64,000 nt of DNA from CAVVAY01 sp963746465 (GTDB lineage Bacteria; Actinomycetota; Actinomycetes; JACCUZ01), in NCBI GenBank assembly GCA_963746465.1, contig CAVVAY010000005.1, positions 1,054,001 through 1,118,000 on the forward strand, written 5' to 3'. This document shows positions 25,043 through 33,582 of this stretch, piece by piece (the first letter of the stretch is position 1; every line of letters starts with the position of its first letter). The position numbers and the translations under genes are program-made. A model generated the notes under the pieces. It was not told the origin of the DNA, ran no database searches, and was given only the letters and a program-made list of their open reading frames with translations.

Positions 25043-25537
25043 ATGCAGCAGCACGAGATCGAGGCCGAGCTGGCCATCCCCGGCGCGCAGCAGCTGCTCA
25101 CGTCCAGCTCGATGGTCCGCCTCGCGTACGTCGGGAAGGACGGAACCCCGCGGGTCATCCCGATGGGCTTCCACTGGACGGGCGACCAGGTCGTCGTCTC
25201 CACCGCCGCAACGGCACCCAAGGTCGCGTCGCTGACGGCCCGCCCGGAGGTCGCCCTCACGATCGAGAGCGGCGACACGCCCGGCGCAGCACGTTCGCTG
25301 TCGATCCGCGGCCGGGTGAGTGTCCGGATCGTCGACGGGGTGACCGAGGAGTACCTCGCCAGCTCACGAAAGGCCATGGACGCCGAGGCGGCAGCCCTGT
25401 TCGAGCAGAGCTGCCGTGCGCTGTACGACCAGATGGCGCGGATCGCGATCACGCCGCAATGGGTGCGCTACCACGACTTCGGCGCCGGCCGACTTCCGGG
25501 ATTCCTGCAGGAGCTGGTCCAGCGGAGCGGGGGATGA
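25043..25537 (+). CDS. Pyridoxamine 5'-phosphate oxidase-like FMN split-barrel protein
   Basis: A 164-residue split-barrel protein with SSMVRLAYVGKDGTPRVIPM (first strands and phosphate site), VVVSTAATAPKVASLTARPE and a C-terminal WVRYHDFGAGRLPGF segment. Such proteins use FMN or F420 for small-molecule reductions, but the cofactor cannot be read from the sequence. GGAAGGTGA lies upstream of ATG 25043. The promoter looks like that of the ECF42 operon just before it, which suggests a shared stress regulon. Confidence 0.75.
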   Translation: MQQHEIEAELAIPGAQQLLTSSSMVRLAYVGKDGTPRVIPMGFHWTGDQVVVSTAATAPKVASLTARPEVALTIESGDTPGAARSLSIRGRVSVRIVDGVTEEYLASSRKAMDAEAAALFEQSCRALYDQMARIAITPQWVRYHDFGAGRLPGFLQELVQRSGG

Positions 25538-25576
25538 CAGAGGGACCGCTAGCCGCCGCGTCAGGAACCGTGTAAT

Positions 25577-25587
25577 GACATAATGTC
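25577..25587. repeat. AT-rich palindrome GACAT-A-ATGTC
   Basis: A perfect 5+1+5 palindrome in a short AT-rich island (TAATGACATAATGTCTCTTA) within very GC-rich surroundings. It may be an operator or the footprint of a mobile element. No recombinase is nearby. Confidence 0.35.
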
Positions 25588-25705
25588 TCTTATCGGCGCA
25601 ATCGACCGGCACAGCGAGCGCCTCAGCACGCTCACGGACCCGACACGAGGCCTGCAGGCGTGCTGTGGCGTCCGCAGGCCTGCTTCACGTGGTCGAATCC
25701 GGGGC

Positions 25706-26477
25706 GTGGGCACCGCGTTCGCGTTCCTCGAGCACGACGGGCCCATCGCGTTCGCGCACCGAGGCGGTGCTGCCGGCGGCCTGGAGAACTCGATGGCCGC
25801 GTTCGCGCACGCCGTGGAGCTCGGCTACCGGTACCTGGAGACCGACGTGCACGCGACGTCGGACGGCGTGCTGCTGGCCTTCCACGACCACACCCTCGAC
25901 CGGGTCACCGATCAGCGCGGGACGGTGGCCCGGCTGCCCTGGTCCACGGTGTCACGGGCCCGGATCGGCGGTGCTGAGCCGATCCCCCTGCTCGAGGACC
26001 TGCTCGGCAGCTGGCCTGACATAAGGATCAACGTGGACGTGAAGGAGGCCGCCGCCATCGGGCCACTCGTCCGCACCCTGGCCCGCACCGGCGCCGTCGA
26101 CCGGGTCTGCGTGGCCTCCTTCTCCCACCGCCGGCTGCGCAGCGGTCCGCCGCGCAGTCGGTCCCGGGCTGTGCACGTCGCTGAGCACCCGCGGCGTGCT
26201 GCGACTGCGGGCCGCGGCGCTGCACCCGGCGGCGCACCGGCTGGCCCCGCGCGACGTCCCGTGCGCGCAGGTGCCGGACCGGGTCGGCCCGCTCCGGGTG
26301 GTCACACCCGGGCTGGTCGGCCTCGCGCATGCTCGGGGCCAGCGGGTGCACGTGTGGACCGTGGACGACGCCGCAGAGATGACCCGGCTGCTGGACCTCG
26401 GGGTCGACGGCCTGATGACCGACGATCTCGTCACGCTGCGTGACGTGATGCGTGCGCGAGGTTTCTGGGCCGCCTGA
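25706..26477 (+). CDS. Glycerophosphodiester phosphodiesterase (one-base frame break at 26141)
   Basis: About 256 residues of the GDPD TIM-barrel family. The catalytic motif IAFAHRGGAAGGLENSMAAF (His-Arg with Glu), LETDVHATSDGVLLAFHDHTLDRVT and VHVWTVDDAAEMTRLLDLGV are present. It hydrolyses glycerophosphodiesters to glycerol 3-phosphate and an alcohol. After LR at 26140 one extra A (26141) shifts the frame; without it the chain continues AVRRAVGPGLCTSLSTRG to the normal C terminus. A single-base insertion in the assembly is the likely cause. GTG 25706 (VGTAFAFLEHDGP) is the best start. Confidence 0.82.
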
Positions 26478-26552
26478 GCCGGCGCGGCCGCATCCAGGAC
26501 CCATCCGAGGCGGCAGTCGGCGTCGAAGAACGGGTTGCCGGGACGTTCTGGG

Positions 26553-26578
26553 GGAATCCTGCAGAGGCCCGGCGCGTT
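26553..26578 (+). promoter_or_regulatory. SigR-type promoter GGAAT-N18-GTT upstream of rbpA
   Basis: GGAAT 26553-26557 and GTT 26576-26578 are separated by exactly 18 nt, matching the SigR/SigH consensus for thiol-oxidative stress promoters. In Streptomyces coelicolor rbpA is a known SigR target. It lies about 84 nt before the rbpA start. Confidence 0.75.
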
Positions 26579-26661
26579 GGACCGAGCGTACGACGGTGCC
26601 CTTCCGGGCCGTCTTTCCCGGCGGGCAACACCCCCGCCGACCCGTTCCAGAGGAGATCGAC

Positions 26662-27036
26662 ATGGCCGAGCGAGCACTGCGCGGCTCGCGTCTGGGTGCC
26701 CAGAGCTACGAGACCGACCTGGGCGTCGAGATGGCGCCGCGGCAGAGCGTCACCTACGCCTGTCCCAGCGAGCACCGCTTCAGCGTCCCCTTCTCCCTCG
26801 AGGCCGACGTGCCCGAGGTCTGGGAGTGCACCGTCTGCGGCGCGGAGGCCCTGCGCCTGGACGGAACCCGCCCGGAGCCCAAGAAGGGCAAGCCGGCGCG
26901 CACCCACTGGGACATGCTGCTGGAGCGTCGCAGCGTCAAGGAGCTCGAGGTCCTGCTCGCAGAGCGTCTAGAGCTGCTGCGTGCGGGTACCCCCAAGACG
27001 ACCACGAGTGGCCGGAGCCAGCGCAAGAGCGCCTGA
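26662..27036 (+). CDS. rbpA: RNA polymerase-binding protein RbpA
   Basis: This 124-residue actinobacterial transcription factor begins MAERALRGSRLGAQSYETD, the N-terminal tail that enters the polymerase active-site cleft. A core with YACPSEHRFSVPFSLEADVP and WECTVCGAEA follows, then the sigma-interacting helix (RTHWDMLLERRSVKELEVLL) that contacts sigma region 2. The C terminus is basic. RbpA stabilises open complexes with the housekeeping sigma factor and confers rifampicin tolerance. AGAGGAG precedes ATG 26662. The SigR-type promoter fits its known stress induction. Confidence 0.96.
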   Translation: MAERALRGSRLGAQSYETDLGVEMAPRQSVTYACPSEHRFSVPFSLEADVPEVWECTVCGAEALRLDGTRPEPKKGKPARTHWDMLLERRSVKELEVLLAERLELLRAGTPKTTTSGRSQRKSA

Positions 27037-27074
27037 GCACTTCAGCCGACCGGCGAACAGACGTCCGGGTCGTG

Positions 27075-27599
27075 TCACTGCCCCCCGGTGACGCGGCCCG
27101 GACCTTCGTCGTCCGGGGCTGCGCCGGGCTCGTCCCGGACCACCTGACCCGGCACCACCCGCCGGTCCCCCGTCGGCGGCGGCACGCCTGGTCCCCGGCC
27201 CGGGCGGGCGCCCGGACCGAAGCGGGCGATCGTGACGCTGGCCCGCCGGGCCAGGAGGCCGACGAGCAGGCGCCGAGCGAGCGGACGGGTGAACGGAAGC
27301 ACGAAGAAGAACCCGAAGACGTCGGTGACGAAGCCCGGCGTGAGCAGCAGGGTGCCGCCGACCAGCACCAGGGCCGCGTCCGCGAGCTCCCGGCTCGGCA
27401 GCTGGCCGGACGTGACCGCGGCCCGCAAGGCGCCCCAGGCCCGAGCGCCCTCGCGCCGGACGATCCAGGCACCCAGGGCGCTCTCGAACAGCAGCAGCGC
27501 CACGGTCGGCAGCGCGCCGATCTCCTGGCCGACCTGCACGATCACGTAGATCTCGACGACCGGCACCACCAGGAACGCCAGGACCAGCAGCCAGCCCAT
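27075..27599 (-). CDS. fxsA: FxsA family membrane protein
   Basis: This 174-residue protein has the FxsA signature: membrane helices MGWLLVLAFLVVPVVEIYVIV and LPTVALLLFESALGAWIVRREG, then LVGGTLLLTPGFVTDVFGFFFVLP. The C terminus is a Pro/Gly/Arg-rich tail of about 40 residues. In E. coli FxsA affects phage F exclusion; its role in actinobacteria is unknown. ATG 27599 is used because the strong AGGAGGAGG lies 7 nt upstream, inside the stop region of ppm1, so translation is coupled. Confidence 0.85.
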   Translation of the reverse strand: MGWLLVLAFLVVPVVEIYVIVQVGQEIGALPTVALLLFESALGAWIVRREGARAWGALRAAVTSGQLPSRELADAALVLVGGTLLLTPGFVTDVFGFFFVLPFTRPLARRLLVGLLARRASVTIARFGPGARPGRGPGVPPPTGDRRVVPGQVVRDEPGAAPDDEGPGRVTGGQ

Positions 27600-27604
27600 C
27601 GCGC

Positions 27605-28383
27605 TCACCTCCTCCTGTCGGTGGCCCGGCCACGCAGCCGCAGCGCGCGGTCCTGGGCGCCCCACACCGTGACCCGCCACAGCGCCTCGCGGACGATGTC
27701 ACCGCTCATCTTCGACGACCCGCGGACCCGTTCGACGAACTCGATCGGCACCTCGACGACGCGGAAGCCCTGCTGCACGGTGCGCCACGCGAGGTCCACC
27801 TGGAAGCAGTAGCCGTGGCTGGCGACACCGGCCAGGTCGAGCTTCTCCAGGGTGGTACGCCGGAAGGCGCGGAACCCGCCGGTCGCGTCCCGGACGCCGA
27901 TCCGCAGCGCCCGCCGGACGTAGCCGTTGCCGCCCTGCGAGAGCAGCCGGCGGCGCAGCGGCCAGTTGATCACCGACCCGCCGGGCACCCACCGCGAGCC
28001 GAGCACCAGGTCGGCGTCCGGCAGCGCGGCGAGCAGCGCGGGCAGCTGCTCCGGCTGGTGCGAGCCGTCGGCGTCCATCTCGACGAGGACGTCGTAGTCC
28101 CGCTCGAGGCCCCAGCCGAACCCGGCCAGGTACGCCTGGCCGAGGCCCTCCTTCGCCGCCCGGTGCAGCACGTGCACCTGCGGGTCGGCCGCAGCCAGTG
28201 CGTCGGCCAGCGCCCCGGTGCCGTCCGGGCTGGCGTCGTCGACCACCAGCAGGTGCGCAGCGGCACCGCCGCCCGCACCCGGGCCACGACGTCCTCGACG
28301 TTGAGCGCCTCCTGGTAGGTCGGCACCACCACGAGCACGCCGGCACCGCGCTGGACGTCGGGCGGCAGGTCGCCGGCGGTCAT
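27605..28383 (-). CDS. ppm1: Polyprenol monophosphomannose synthase (one frame break)
   Basis: A GT2-family glycosyltransferase of about 259 residues that moves mannose from GDP-mannose to polyprenyl phosphate for lipoglycan and glycoprotein synthesis. Motifs are LVVVPTYQEALNVEDVV, LLVVDDASPDGTGALADAL and VLVEMDADGSHQPEQLP (the DxD site), and the late GSRWVPGG and GYVRRALRIGVRDATGGFRA. Near 28258 one base seems missing (VPAAHLLVV expected), so the first 30 codons are in another frame. In M. tuberculosis Ppm1 is fused to Lnt; here the two are separate but overlap by ATGA. Confidence 0.88.
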
Positions 28384-30009
28384 CCGCCCACCCCGGTCGG
28401 TTCCGGCGGCAGGTCGCGACGCCGGGCCAGCAGGCCGGCCGCCACGGCCAGCAGCGCGAGGCCGGTGAGCAGCCACTCCGGCCACCCTCCGAGCCGGGTG
28501 GCCAAGGTCTGCCGGTCGCGCAGCGGCACCTCGGCGACCAGGGTGCGGGCCACCTTCTCCGGCGCCCGGGCGGAGACCGATCCGTCGGCACGCACCACCG
28601 CGCTGATCCCGCTGGTGGCAGTGACCAGCACGTCCCGCCCGGTCTCGACCGCCCGCAGCCGTGACATCGCCATCTGCTGGTAGGGCTGCCCGGTGCCGTT
28701 GTAGGTGGCGTTGTTCGTCTGCACGACGAGCACCTGGGCGCCGCCGCGGACCACGTCGCGGACCAGCCCGTCGTAGGCGACCTCGAAGCAGATGACGTCG
28801 CCCACCCTCGCCGGGCCGACGGTGAGGTTGCCCGGGCGTTCCGCGGCGTAGAAGTCCTTGGGGATCTGGTCCAGCCGGGAGATCAGGCCGGTCAGCTGGG
28901 CCCGGAACGGGATGTACTCACCGAACGGCACCGGGTGCCGCTTGACGTAACGCTCACCTGCGCCGGTGCGCGGGTCCCAGACGATGCCGGCGTTGCTCAC
29001 GTGGTCCGGCCCCGGGCCCTGCAGCACCGCGCCGACCAGGACCGGCACCCCGATGTCGCGCACTGCCTCGTCGATCAGGGCGCCGGCCTCGCGGGTCCTG
29101 GAACGGGTCGATGTCCGAGGCGTTCTCGGGCCAGATGACCAGGTCCGGCGCGGGCGACGTCGCCGGAGCGGACGTCGGCCGCGAGCCGGTGGGTGGCGTC
29201 GACGTGGTTGCGCAGCACCTGCTCGCGTTCGCCCTGGAAGTCCAGCCCGACGCCGGGCACGTCGCCCTGCACGAGGGCCACCGTCACCGGCTGCCCCTCC
29301 CCCGCTCCGACGGGCAGCAGCAGACCAGCCACCGGCACCGCCAGGGCGAGCAGGCCCAGGACGGCAGCCGGTCGCCAGGACGGCAGCCGCACGACCGCCG
29401 CGGCGAGCAGGGCGCCGCACAGCGCGGTCACGAAGGTCACCAGCGGGGCCCCGCCGACGGCGGCGTACGGCGTGAGCGGCGACGCGGTCTCGGCGAACGC
29501 CAGCCGGCCCCAGGGGAAGCCGCCGAAGGGCATCGTGTCGCGGGCCAGCTCCTGCGCGACCCAGAGGCAGGCCACCCACAGCGGCCAGCCCGGGCAGTCG
29601 CAGCACCGCCGGCGTGCAGGCGCCGGCGAGGGCGAGGAAGGACGGCCTCGAGCAGCGCGACCGCGAGCCACGCGTCGGGCCCGATGACGGTGAGCCAGGA
29701 CAGCAACGGGACGAAGGTCGCCAGGCCGTGGACCAGGCCGAGCAGGGCGGCCCGGCGGGCTCGCTGCCCACGGCAGAGCAGCACCAGCCCGGCCACGCCG
29801 ATCGGCGCCAGCGGCCACACGTCGTACGGCGGCAGCGCCAGGGTGACGAGGGCGCCGGTGACCGCCGCGCCGGCCAGTCGCGGACCGAGCCCGGCCGGAC
29901 GCCAGCGCGATGGTGCGGCAGCCCGGTCGACCGCATCCGGACCGGCCTGTCCGGTCGCCGTGCTCGTCACCGTGGGTGCGGTCCCTTCCGGGCGTCGGTC
30001 CTCGGGCAC
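28380..30009 (-). CDS. lnt: Apolipoprotein N-acyltransferase (four frame breaks)
   Basis: About 540 residues: an N-terminal set of membrane helices (WLAVALLEAVFLALAG, PLWVACLWVAQELARD, LVTFVTALCGALLAAAVV) and a nitrilase domain with all three catalytic residues, Glu in DLVIWPENASD, Lys in YVKRHPVPFGEYIPF and Cys in VGDVICFEVAYDG. It N-acylates the lipoprotein cysteine. The chain has to be read through frame changes near 29640, 29590, 29150 and 29102, all in the same direction (one extra or two missing bases). Such density in a conserved gene points to assembly errors. The start may be GTG 30009 or GTG 29970, which has GGAAGGGA 11 nt upstream. Confidence 0.83.
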
Positions 30010-30101
30010 CGCTCGAGACGCGGGGCCGGGCTGCGACGGTACAACGGCCGGGGGGCGGCGGCGGTGCCGGCGGCTCGGGCCGGGACGGGGAGACCTGACG
30101 A

Positions 30102-30131
30102 GGGCCCGACCCTGGAGACGGGTCAGGGCCC
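30102..30131. terminator. Strong hairpin GGGCCCGACCC / GGGTCAGGGCCC
   Basis: An 11-bp stem with a single bulged base and a 7 nt loop, about 100 nt upstream of lnt. It has no T tract, as is common for actinobacterial terminators. An attenuator in the lnt leader is the alternative. Confidence 0.4.
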
Positions 30132-30273
30132 GGACCGCCCTTCGGACCGACCTCGTCCGGCCGGCTGCCGGATCGAAGGCCGTTGTCTACTGGGCGGTCG
30201 GGCCCTTCCCGTGTCTCACCCCCTGGGTCTCCCCCCCACCCCGAGGCGACGACGGCGATCGGACCTGGCACCC

Positions 30274-30300
30274 GGACAGCGCTTGCGCATTGCGCTGTCC
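30274..30300. terminator. Perfect 9-bp hairpin GGACAGCGC / GCGCTGTCC
   Basis: The arms 30274-30282 and 30292-30300 enclose a 9 nt loop. It lies 260 nt downstream of the kal stop and could end the kamD-kamE-kal transcript. Confidence 0.42.
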
Positions 30301-30559
30301 CTGGCCCGAAGCCGGCACGTGTTTGTCGCGGAGGGGGATTCCTTGCGGGTGTCCTGTGGTGGACGTCGCTCACCTTGGTGCTCCGACAGGTCCCTGTCAA
30401 CCGCCCCGTGACCTGCGCCGATGCGCAAAGCCGCAGGTAGGAGCGACGAGGTCGGGAGCAGACTTTTTCCCTTTGTTGATAAGGGTTTCGGCGTGTCGCT
30501 CGGGACACGCATCCCGACATCCCCCGAATGGGCCATTGACCCCCGGCGGTTCGGCCCAC

Positions 30560-30971
30560 TCAGGTCTGCGGAGGGACCACGACGGTGCCGATCGCCGTGA
30601 CGGCGACGACCGGCGGGTCGAGGACGACGGCCGCCGACTGCGGCCGCCGGCCCGTCGGCGGCCGCTCCCCGGCAGACCACCCGTGCCTGGAAGGTCAGCT
30701 CGCGGCTGCGGGTGCCGACCCGGGTGACGGTGGCCTCGACCTCGACGACGTCACCGGCCTGCACCGGCGCACGGAACTGCACCTCGGCGTAGGAGGCGAA
30801 CAGACCTTCGTCGCCGTCGGTGCGGATGCAGACCTCGGTCGCCACGTCGCCGAACAACCCGAGCACGTAGGCGCCGTCGACGAGGTGGCCGGCGTAGTGC
30901 GCATGCGAGTACGGCACGTACCGGCGGTGCGTGACGGTGAGGCCGGTGCGCGGGTCCGGAGCGTCGGTCAT
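30560..30971 (-). CDS. kal: 3-aminobutyryl-CoA ammonia-lyase (one frame break near 30645)
   Basis: A small hotdog-fold protein of about 136 residues with HRRYVPYSHAHYAGHLVDGA, FGDVATEVCIRTDGDEGLFA and FRAPVQAGDVVEVEATVTRV. In lysine fermentation Kal removes ammonia from L-3-aminobutyryl-CoA to give crotonyl-CoA. It lies 10 nt after kamE, as in characterised clusters. The last 30 residues are out of frame unless one G near 30645 is dropped, after which the chain ends AVTAIGTVVVPPQT at TGA 30560-30562. Thioesterases share this fold, but the context makes Kal the better call. Confidence 0.85.
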
Positions 30972-30981
30972 GTCGGTCCTC

Positions 30982-31737
30982 TCAGGCTGCCGGCGTGGCG
31001 GCGGTCAGGGCGTGGACGAGATAGCTGGCGACCTCGGCGGGTGTGGTCCCGCGGCCGAAGATGCGGTCGACCCCCAGCTCTTCGGTCGCGTGCTCGTCGA
31101 AGCGCGGGCCGCCGACGACGAGCAGCGGCGCGGTGCCCGCCGGGTAGGACTCGCGGAAGGCGGCCGACATCTCCCGGGTGTTGGTGAGGTGGGCGTCGCG
31201 CTGGGTGACGACCTGGGACACGAGAACCGCGTCGGCCTTCTCCTCCCGGGCCCGCGCGACCAGCTCGGGTACGAGCACCTGGGCGCCGAGGTTCACGACC
31301 TTGATCTCGCGGTAGTACTCGAGACCCTTCTCGCCGGCGAAGCCCTTGATGTTGAGGATCGCGTCGATGCCCACGGTGTGTGCGTCGGTGCCGATGCACG
31401 CGCCGATCACGACGAGCTTGCGGCGCAGGCGCTCCTTGATGGCACTGCTGGCCTCCTTCGCCGAGAGCAACGGGTACTCACGTTCGACCACCTTGACCTT
31501 CGACAGGTCGACCAGGTGGGTCACCGCCCCGTAGACGACGAAGAAGGTGAAGTCGGGTCCCATCGGCTTCGCGTGCACCAGCATCGCCGGGTCCATGCCC
31601 ATCTTGGCCGCCAGCTGCAGGGCGGCGCCCTCGGCGCGCTTGTCGTGCGGCACCGGAAGGGTGAACGACACCTGCACCATGCCGTCGCCGGTGGTGTCGC
31701 CGTAGGGACGCACGATCCGGCCGCCGGTGTCGTTCAT
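30982..31737 (-). CDS. kamE: Lysine 5,6-aminomutase beta subunit
   Basis: This 251-residue subunit has an N-terminal dimerisation segment (VQVSFTLPVPHDKRAEGAAL, then LAAKMGMDP), the PLP-contacting region, and a Rossmann cobalamin-binding domain with the base-off motif GTDAHTVGIDAILNIKG (DxHxxG). The late VVGGPRFDEHATEELGVDRI strand completes the fold. With KamD it converts beta-lysine to 3,5-diaminohexanoate using adenosylcobalamin and pyridoxal phosphate. ATG 31737 overlaps the kamD stop (ATGA). No frame problem in this gene. Confidence 0.93.
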   Translation of the reverse strand: MNDTGGRIVRPYGDTTGDGMVQVSFTLPVPHDKRAEGAALQLAAKMGMDPAMLVHAKPMGPDFTFFVVYGAVTHLVDLSKVKVVEREYPLLSAKEASSAIKERLRRKLVVIGACIGTDAHTVGIDAILNIKGFAGEKGLEYYREIKVVNLGAQVLVPELVARAREEKADAVLVSQVVTQRDAHLTNTREMSAAFRESYPAGTAPLLVVGGPRFDEHATEELGVDRIFGRGTTPAEVASYLVHALTAATPAA

Positions 31738-33320
31738 GCGCGTCCCTCCAGGATCTCGGTCGCCGGGTTCCAGTAGCCGTCGGCCTGCCGGACCACTCCG
31801 TCGTACCCCTTGCCGCGGTCGGCCGGGCGCTTCATCAGGCCGAAGGTGCCGTCTCCGATCGCCTCCAGCAGCGGCGCCTTGCCCGGCTCGTCGGTGATCC
31901 GCTCGAGCAGCTCGACCGCCTCGTCGAGCACCTGGTGCGCGCGGCTCTGGATGAAGCCGCCGGGCTGCGGGTGGAAGTCCTCGTGCAGCCGGCCCGCCGC
32001 GTCCAGCACGTAGCGCACGTTCTGCAGGGCGAGGTCGCGGTCGGACAGGAACGGGGTGACCACCGCCTCGGTCATCATGCCGACGAGCAGGATGCCCTGG
32101 CCGGTCAAGGCGCCCGACCAGGTTGAAGAAGCCGTCCAGCAGGTACCCGCGGAACACGTCACCGGTCATGTGCTTGGTGGGCGGCATCCACTTCAGCGGC
32201 GCCTTGGGGAACAGCTCCCGGGCCAGCATCGCGTGGGCCAGCTCGAGCCGGAACGAGTCGGGCAGGTCAGGGTTGATCTCGAAGGCGTGGCCGAGCCCCA
32301 GCTGCCAGTCCTCGAGGCCGGCCTCCTTCGCGAAGTACTCGTTGAGCAGCTGGCTGACGGTGACCGTGTGCGCCTCGTCCACCGCGTCGGCGGTGGTGAG
32401 GTAGTTGTCCTCGCCGGTGTTGATGATGATGCCGGCCCGGGCGTGCACCTGCCGCGAGAACCGCTGGTCGACGAAGGTGCGCACCGGGTTGATGTCGCGG
32501 AACAGGATCCCGTACATCGAGTCGTTGAGCATCATGTCGAGGCGCTCGAGGCCGGCCAGGGTGGCGATCTCCGGCATGCACAGGCCGGAGGCGTAGTTGG
32601 TGAGCCGGACGTACCGGCCCAGCTCCGGGACACCTCGTCCAGCGCGGCCCGCATCAGCCGGAAGTTCTCCTGGGTGGCGTAGGTGCCGGCGTACCCCTCG
32701 CGGGTGGCTCCCTCCGGCACGTAGTCCAGCAGCGACTGGCCGGTGGACCGGATCACGGCGATCACGTCCGCGCCCTCCCGGGCGGCCGCCTGGGCCTGCG
32801 GGATGTCCTCGTAGATGTCCCCGGTGGCCACGATCAGGTAGATCCACGGCTGGCGGGGCGCGTCGCCGATCCGGGTGATCATCCGCTCCCGCTCTTCCCG
32901 CCGCCGGTCGATGGCCGTGATCCCGCGGCGTACGGCCGTGGCCGACGCGCGACGGGCCCGGTCGGCGTCCCGTCCCTCGGGCACCCGCAGCTCGAGGCCG
33001 CCGGTGGAGGCGCGCTGCGCCAGCCGGGTCAGGTCGGACTCGCCGCTGCGGCGGAGGGCATCCCAGACCGGCAGGGCGATGCCGTGCCCGAGGCCGGCCT
33101 GCTCCTGGACGGCGTCGACGAGGCGGTTGACCCACGGGATGCCGTCCGGGTCGGCTCCGGTGACGCCGGCCAGCCGCAGCACCGCCCGCTCCACCGAGAC
33201 CGTCGAATGGGTGCGGGCCAGCCGGACGATCGGCCGTCCCGCGGTTCGCGCCAGGCTGCGGGCCCGGCGGACCGTGGCCGGGTCGAGGTCGAGCTTGCGC
33301 GCCGGACGCACCGTCGTCAC
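31734..33320 (-). CDS. kamD: Lysine 5,6-aminomutase alpha subunit (two frame breaks)
   Basis: About 528 residues of the TIM-barrel subunit. Recognisable pieces are LDLDPATVRRARSLARTAG, AVIRSTGQSLLDYVPEGATR, EGYAGTYATQENFRLMRAA, LTNYASGLCMPEIATLAGLE, HARAGIIINTGEDNYLTTAD and FPKAPLKWMPPTKHMTGDVF, all typical of KamD. The frame changes near 32630 (one base missing) and near 32110 (one base extra). Because kamE and kdd are intact, error is more likely than loss of function. The start is GTG 33320. No cobalamin riboswitch is visible upstream despite the B12 need. Confidence 0.9.
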
Positions 33321-33353
33321 GAACTTCTGCCTCTCTCGCGCCAGATGTAAGGG

Positions 33354-33391
33354 AGGATCTCCTGTCCATGGCCGTGCAGGCCGGAGATCCT
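33354..33391. promoter_or_regulatory. 9-bp inverted repeat AGGATCTCC / GGAGATCCT upstream of kamD
   Basis: Perfect arms at 33354-33362 and 33383-33391 with a 20 nt spacer, 34 nt before the kamD start. It is a candidate operator or leader hairpin for the lysine pathway genes. The bound regulator is unknown. Confidence 0.4.
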
Positions 33392-33582
33392 GCGCCATTG
33401 TGCCGTATGCAGCGGGGACTCCGTCCCGCACCGCCGTGTCGGTGGTCCGGTCGGCGCCCCGGTAGGTCATCCTTGAGGCAATCGGCCCCGCGACCGCCAC
33501 CTGACGTGGCACAGTTGCGCCCGGTTTGCACCAGCTCCGTCCGTCCAGACGGCAACGACGACACGGCAGGACCTAGGGACAC

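Larger units (their letters stand above)
30010..30559. other. 550-nt intergenic region with several strong hairpins
   Basis: No convincing gene lies here. It separates the kal stop from the lnt start on the minus strand. Three hairpins stand out: an 11-bp stem with one bulge at 30102-30131, a perfect 9-bp stem at 30274-30300, and a 6-bp stem ACCTGC/GCAGGT at 30411-30438. A C-rich run and a short AT-rich patch around 30465 are also present. It could hold the kal terminator plus the lnt leader, or an unassigned structured RNA. I recognised no known riboswitch class. Confidence 0.5.

Noticed and set aside
33321..33582. Cobalamin riboswitch upstream of kamD
   Set aside because: Looked for the B12-box and GCCACTG core and did not find them; only a 9-bp inverted repeat is present.
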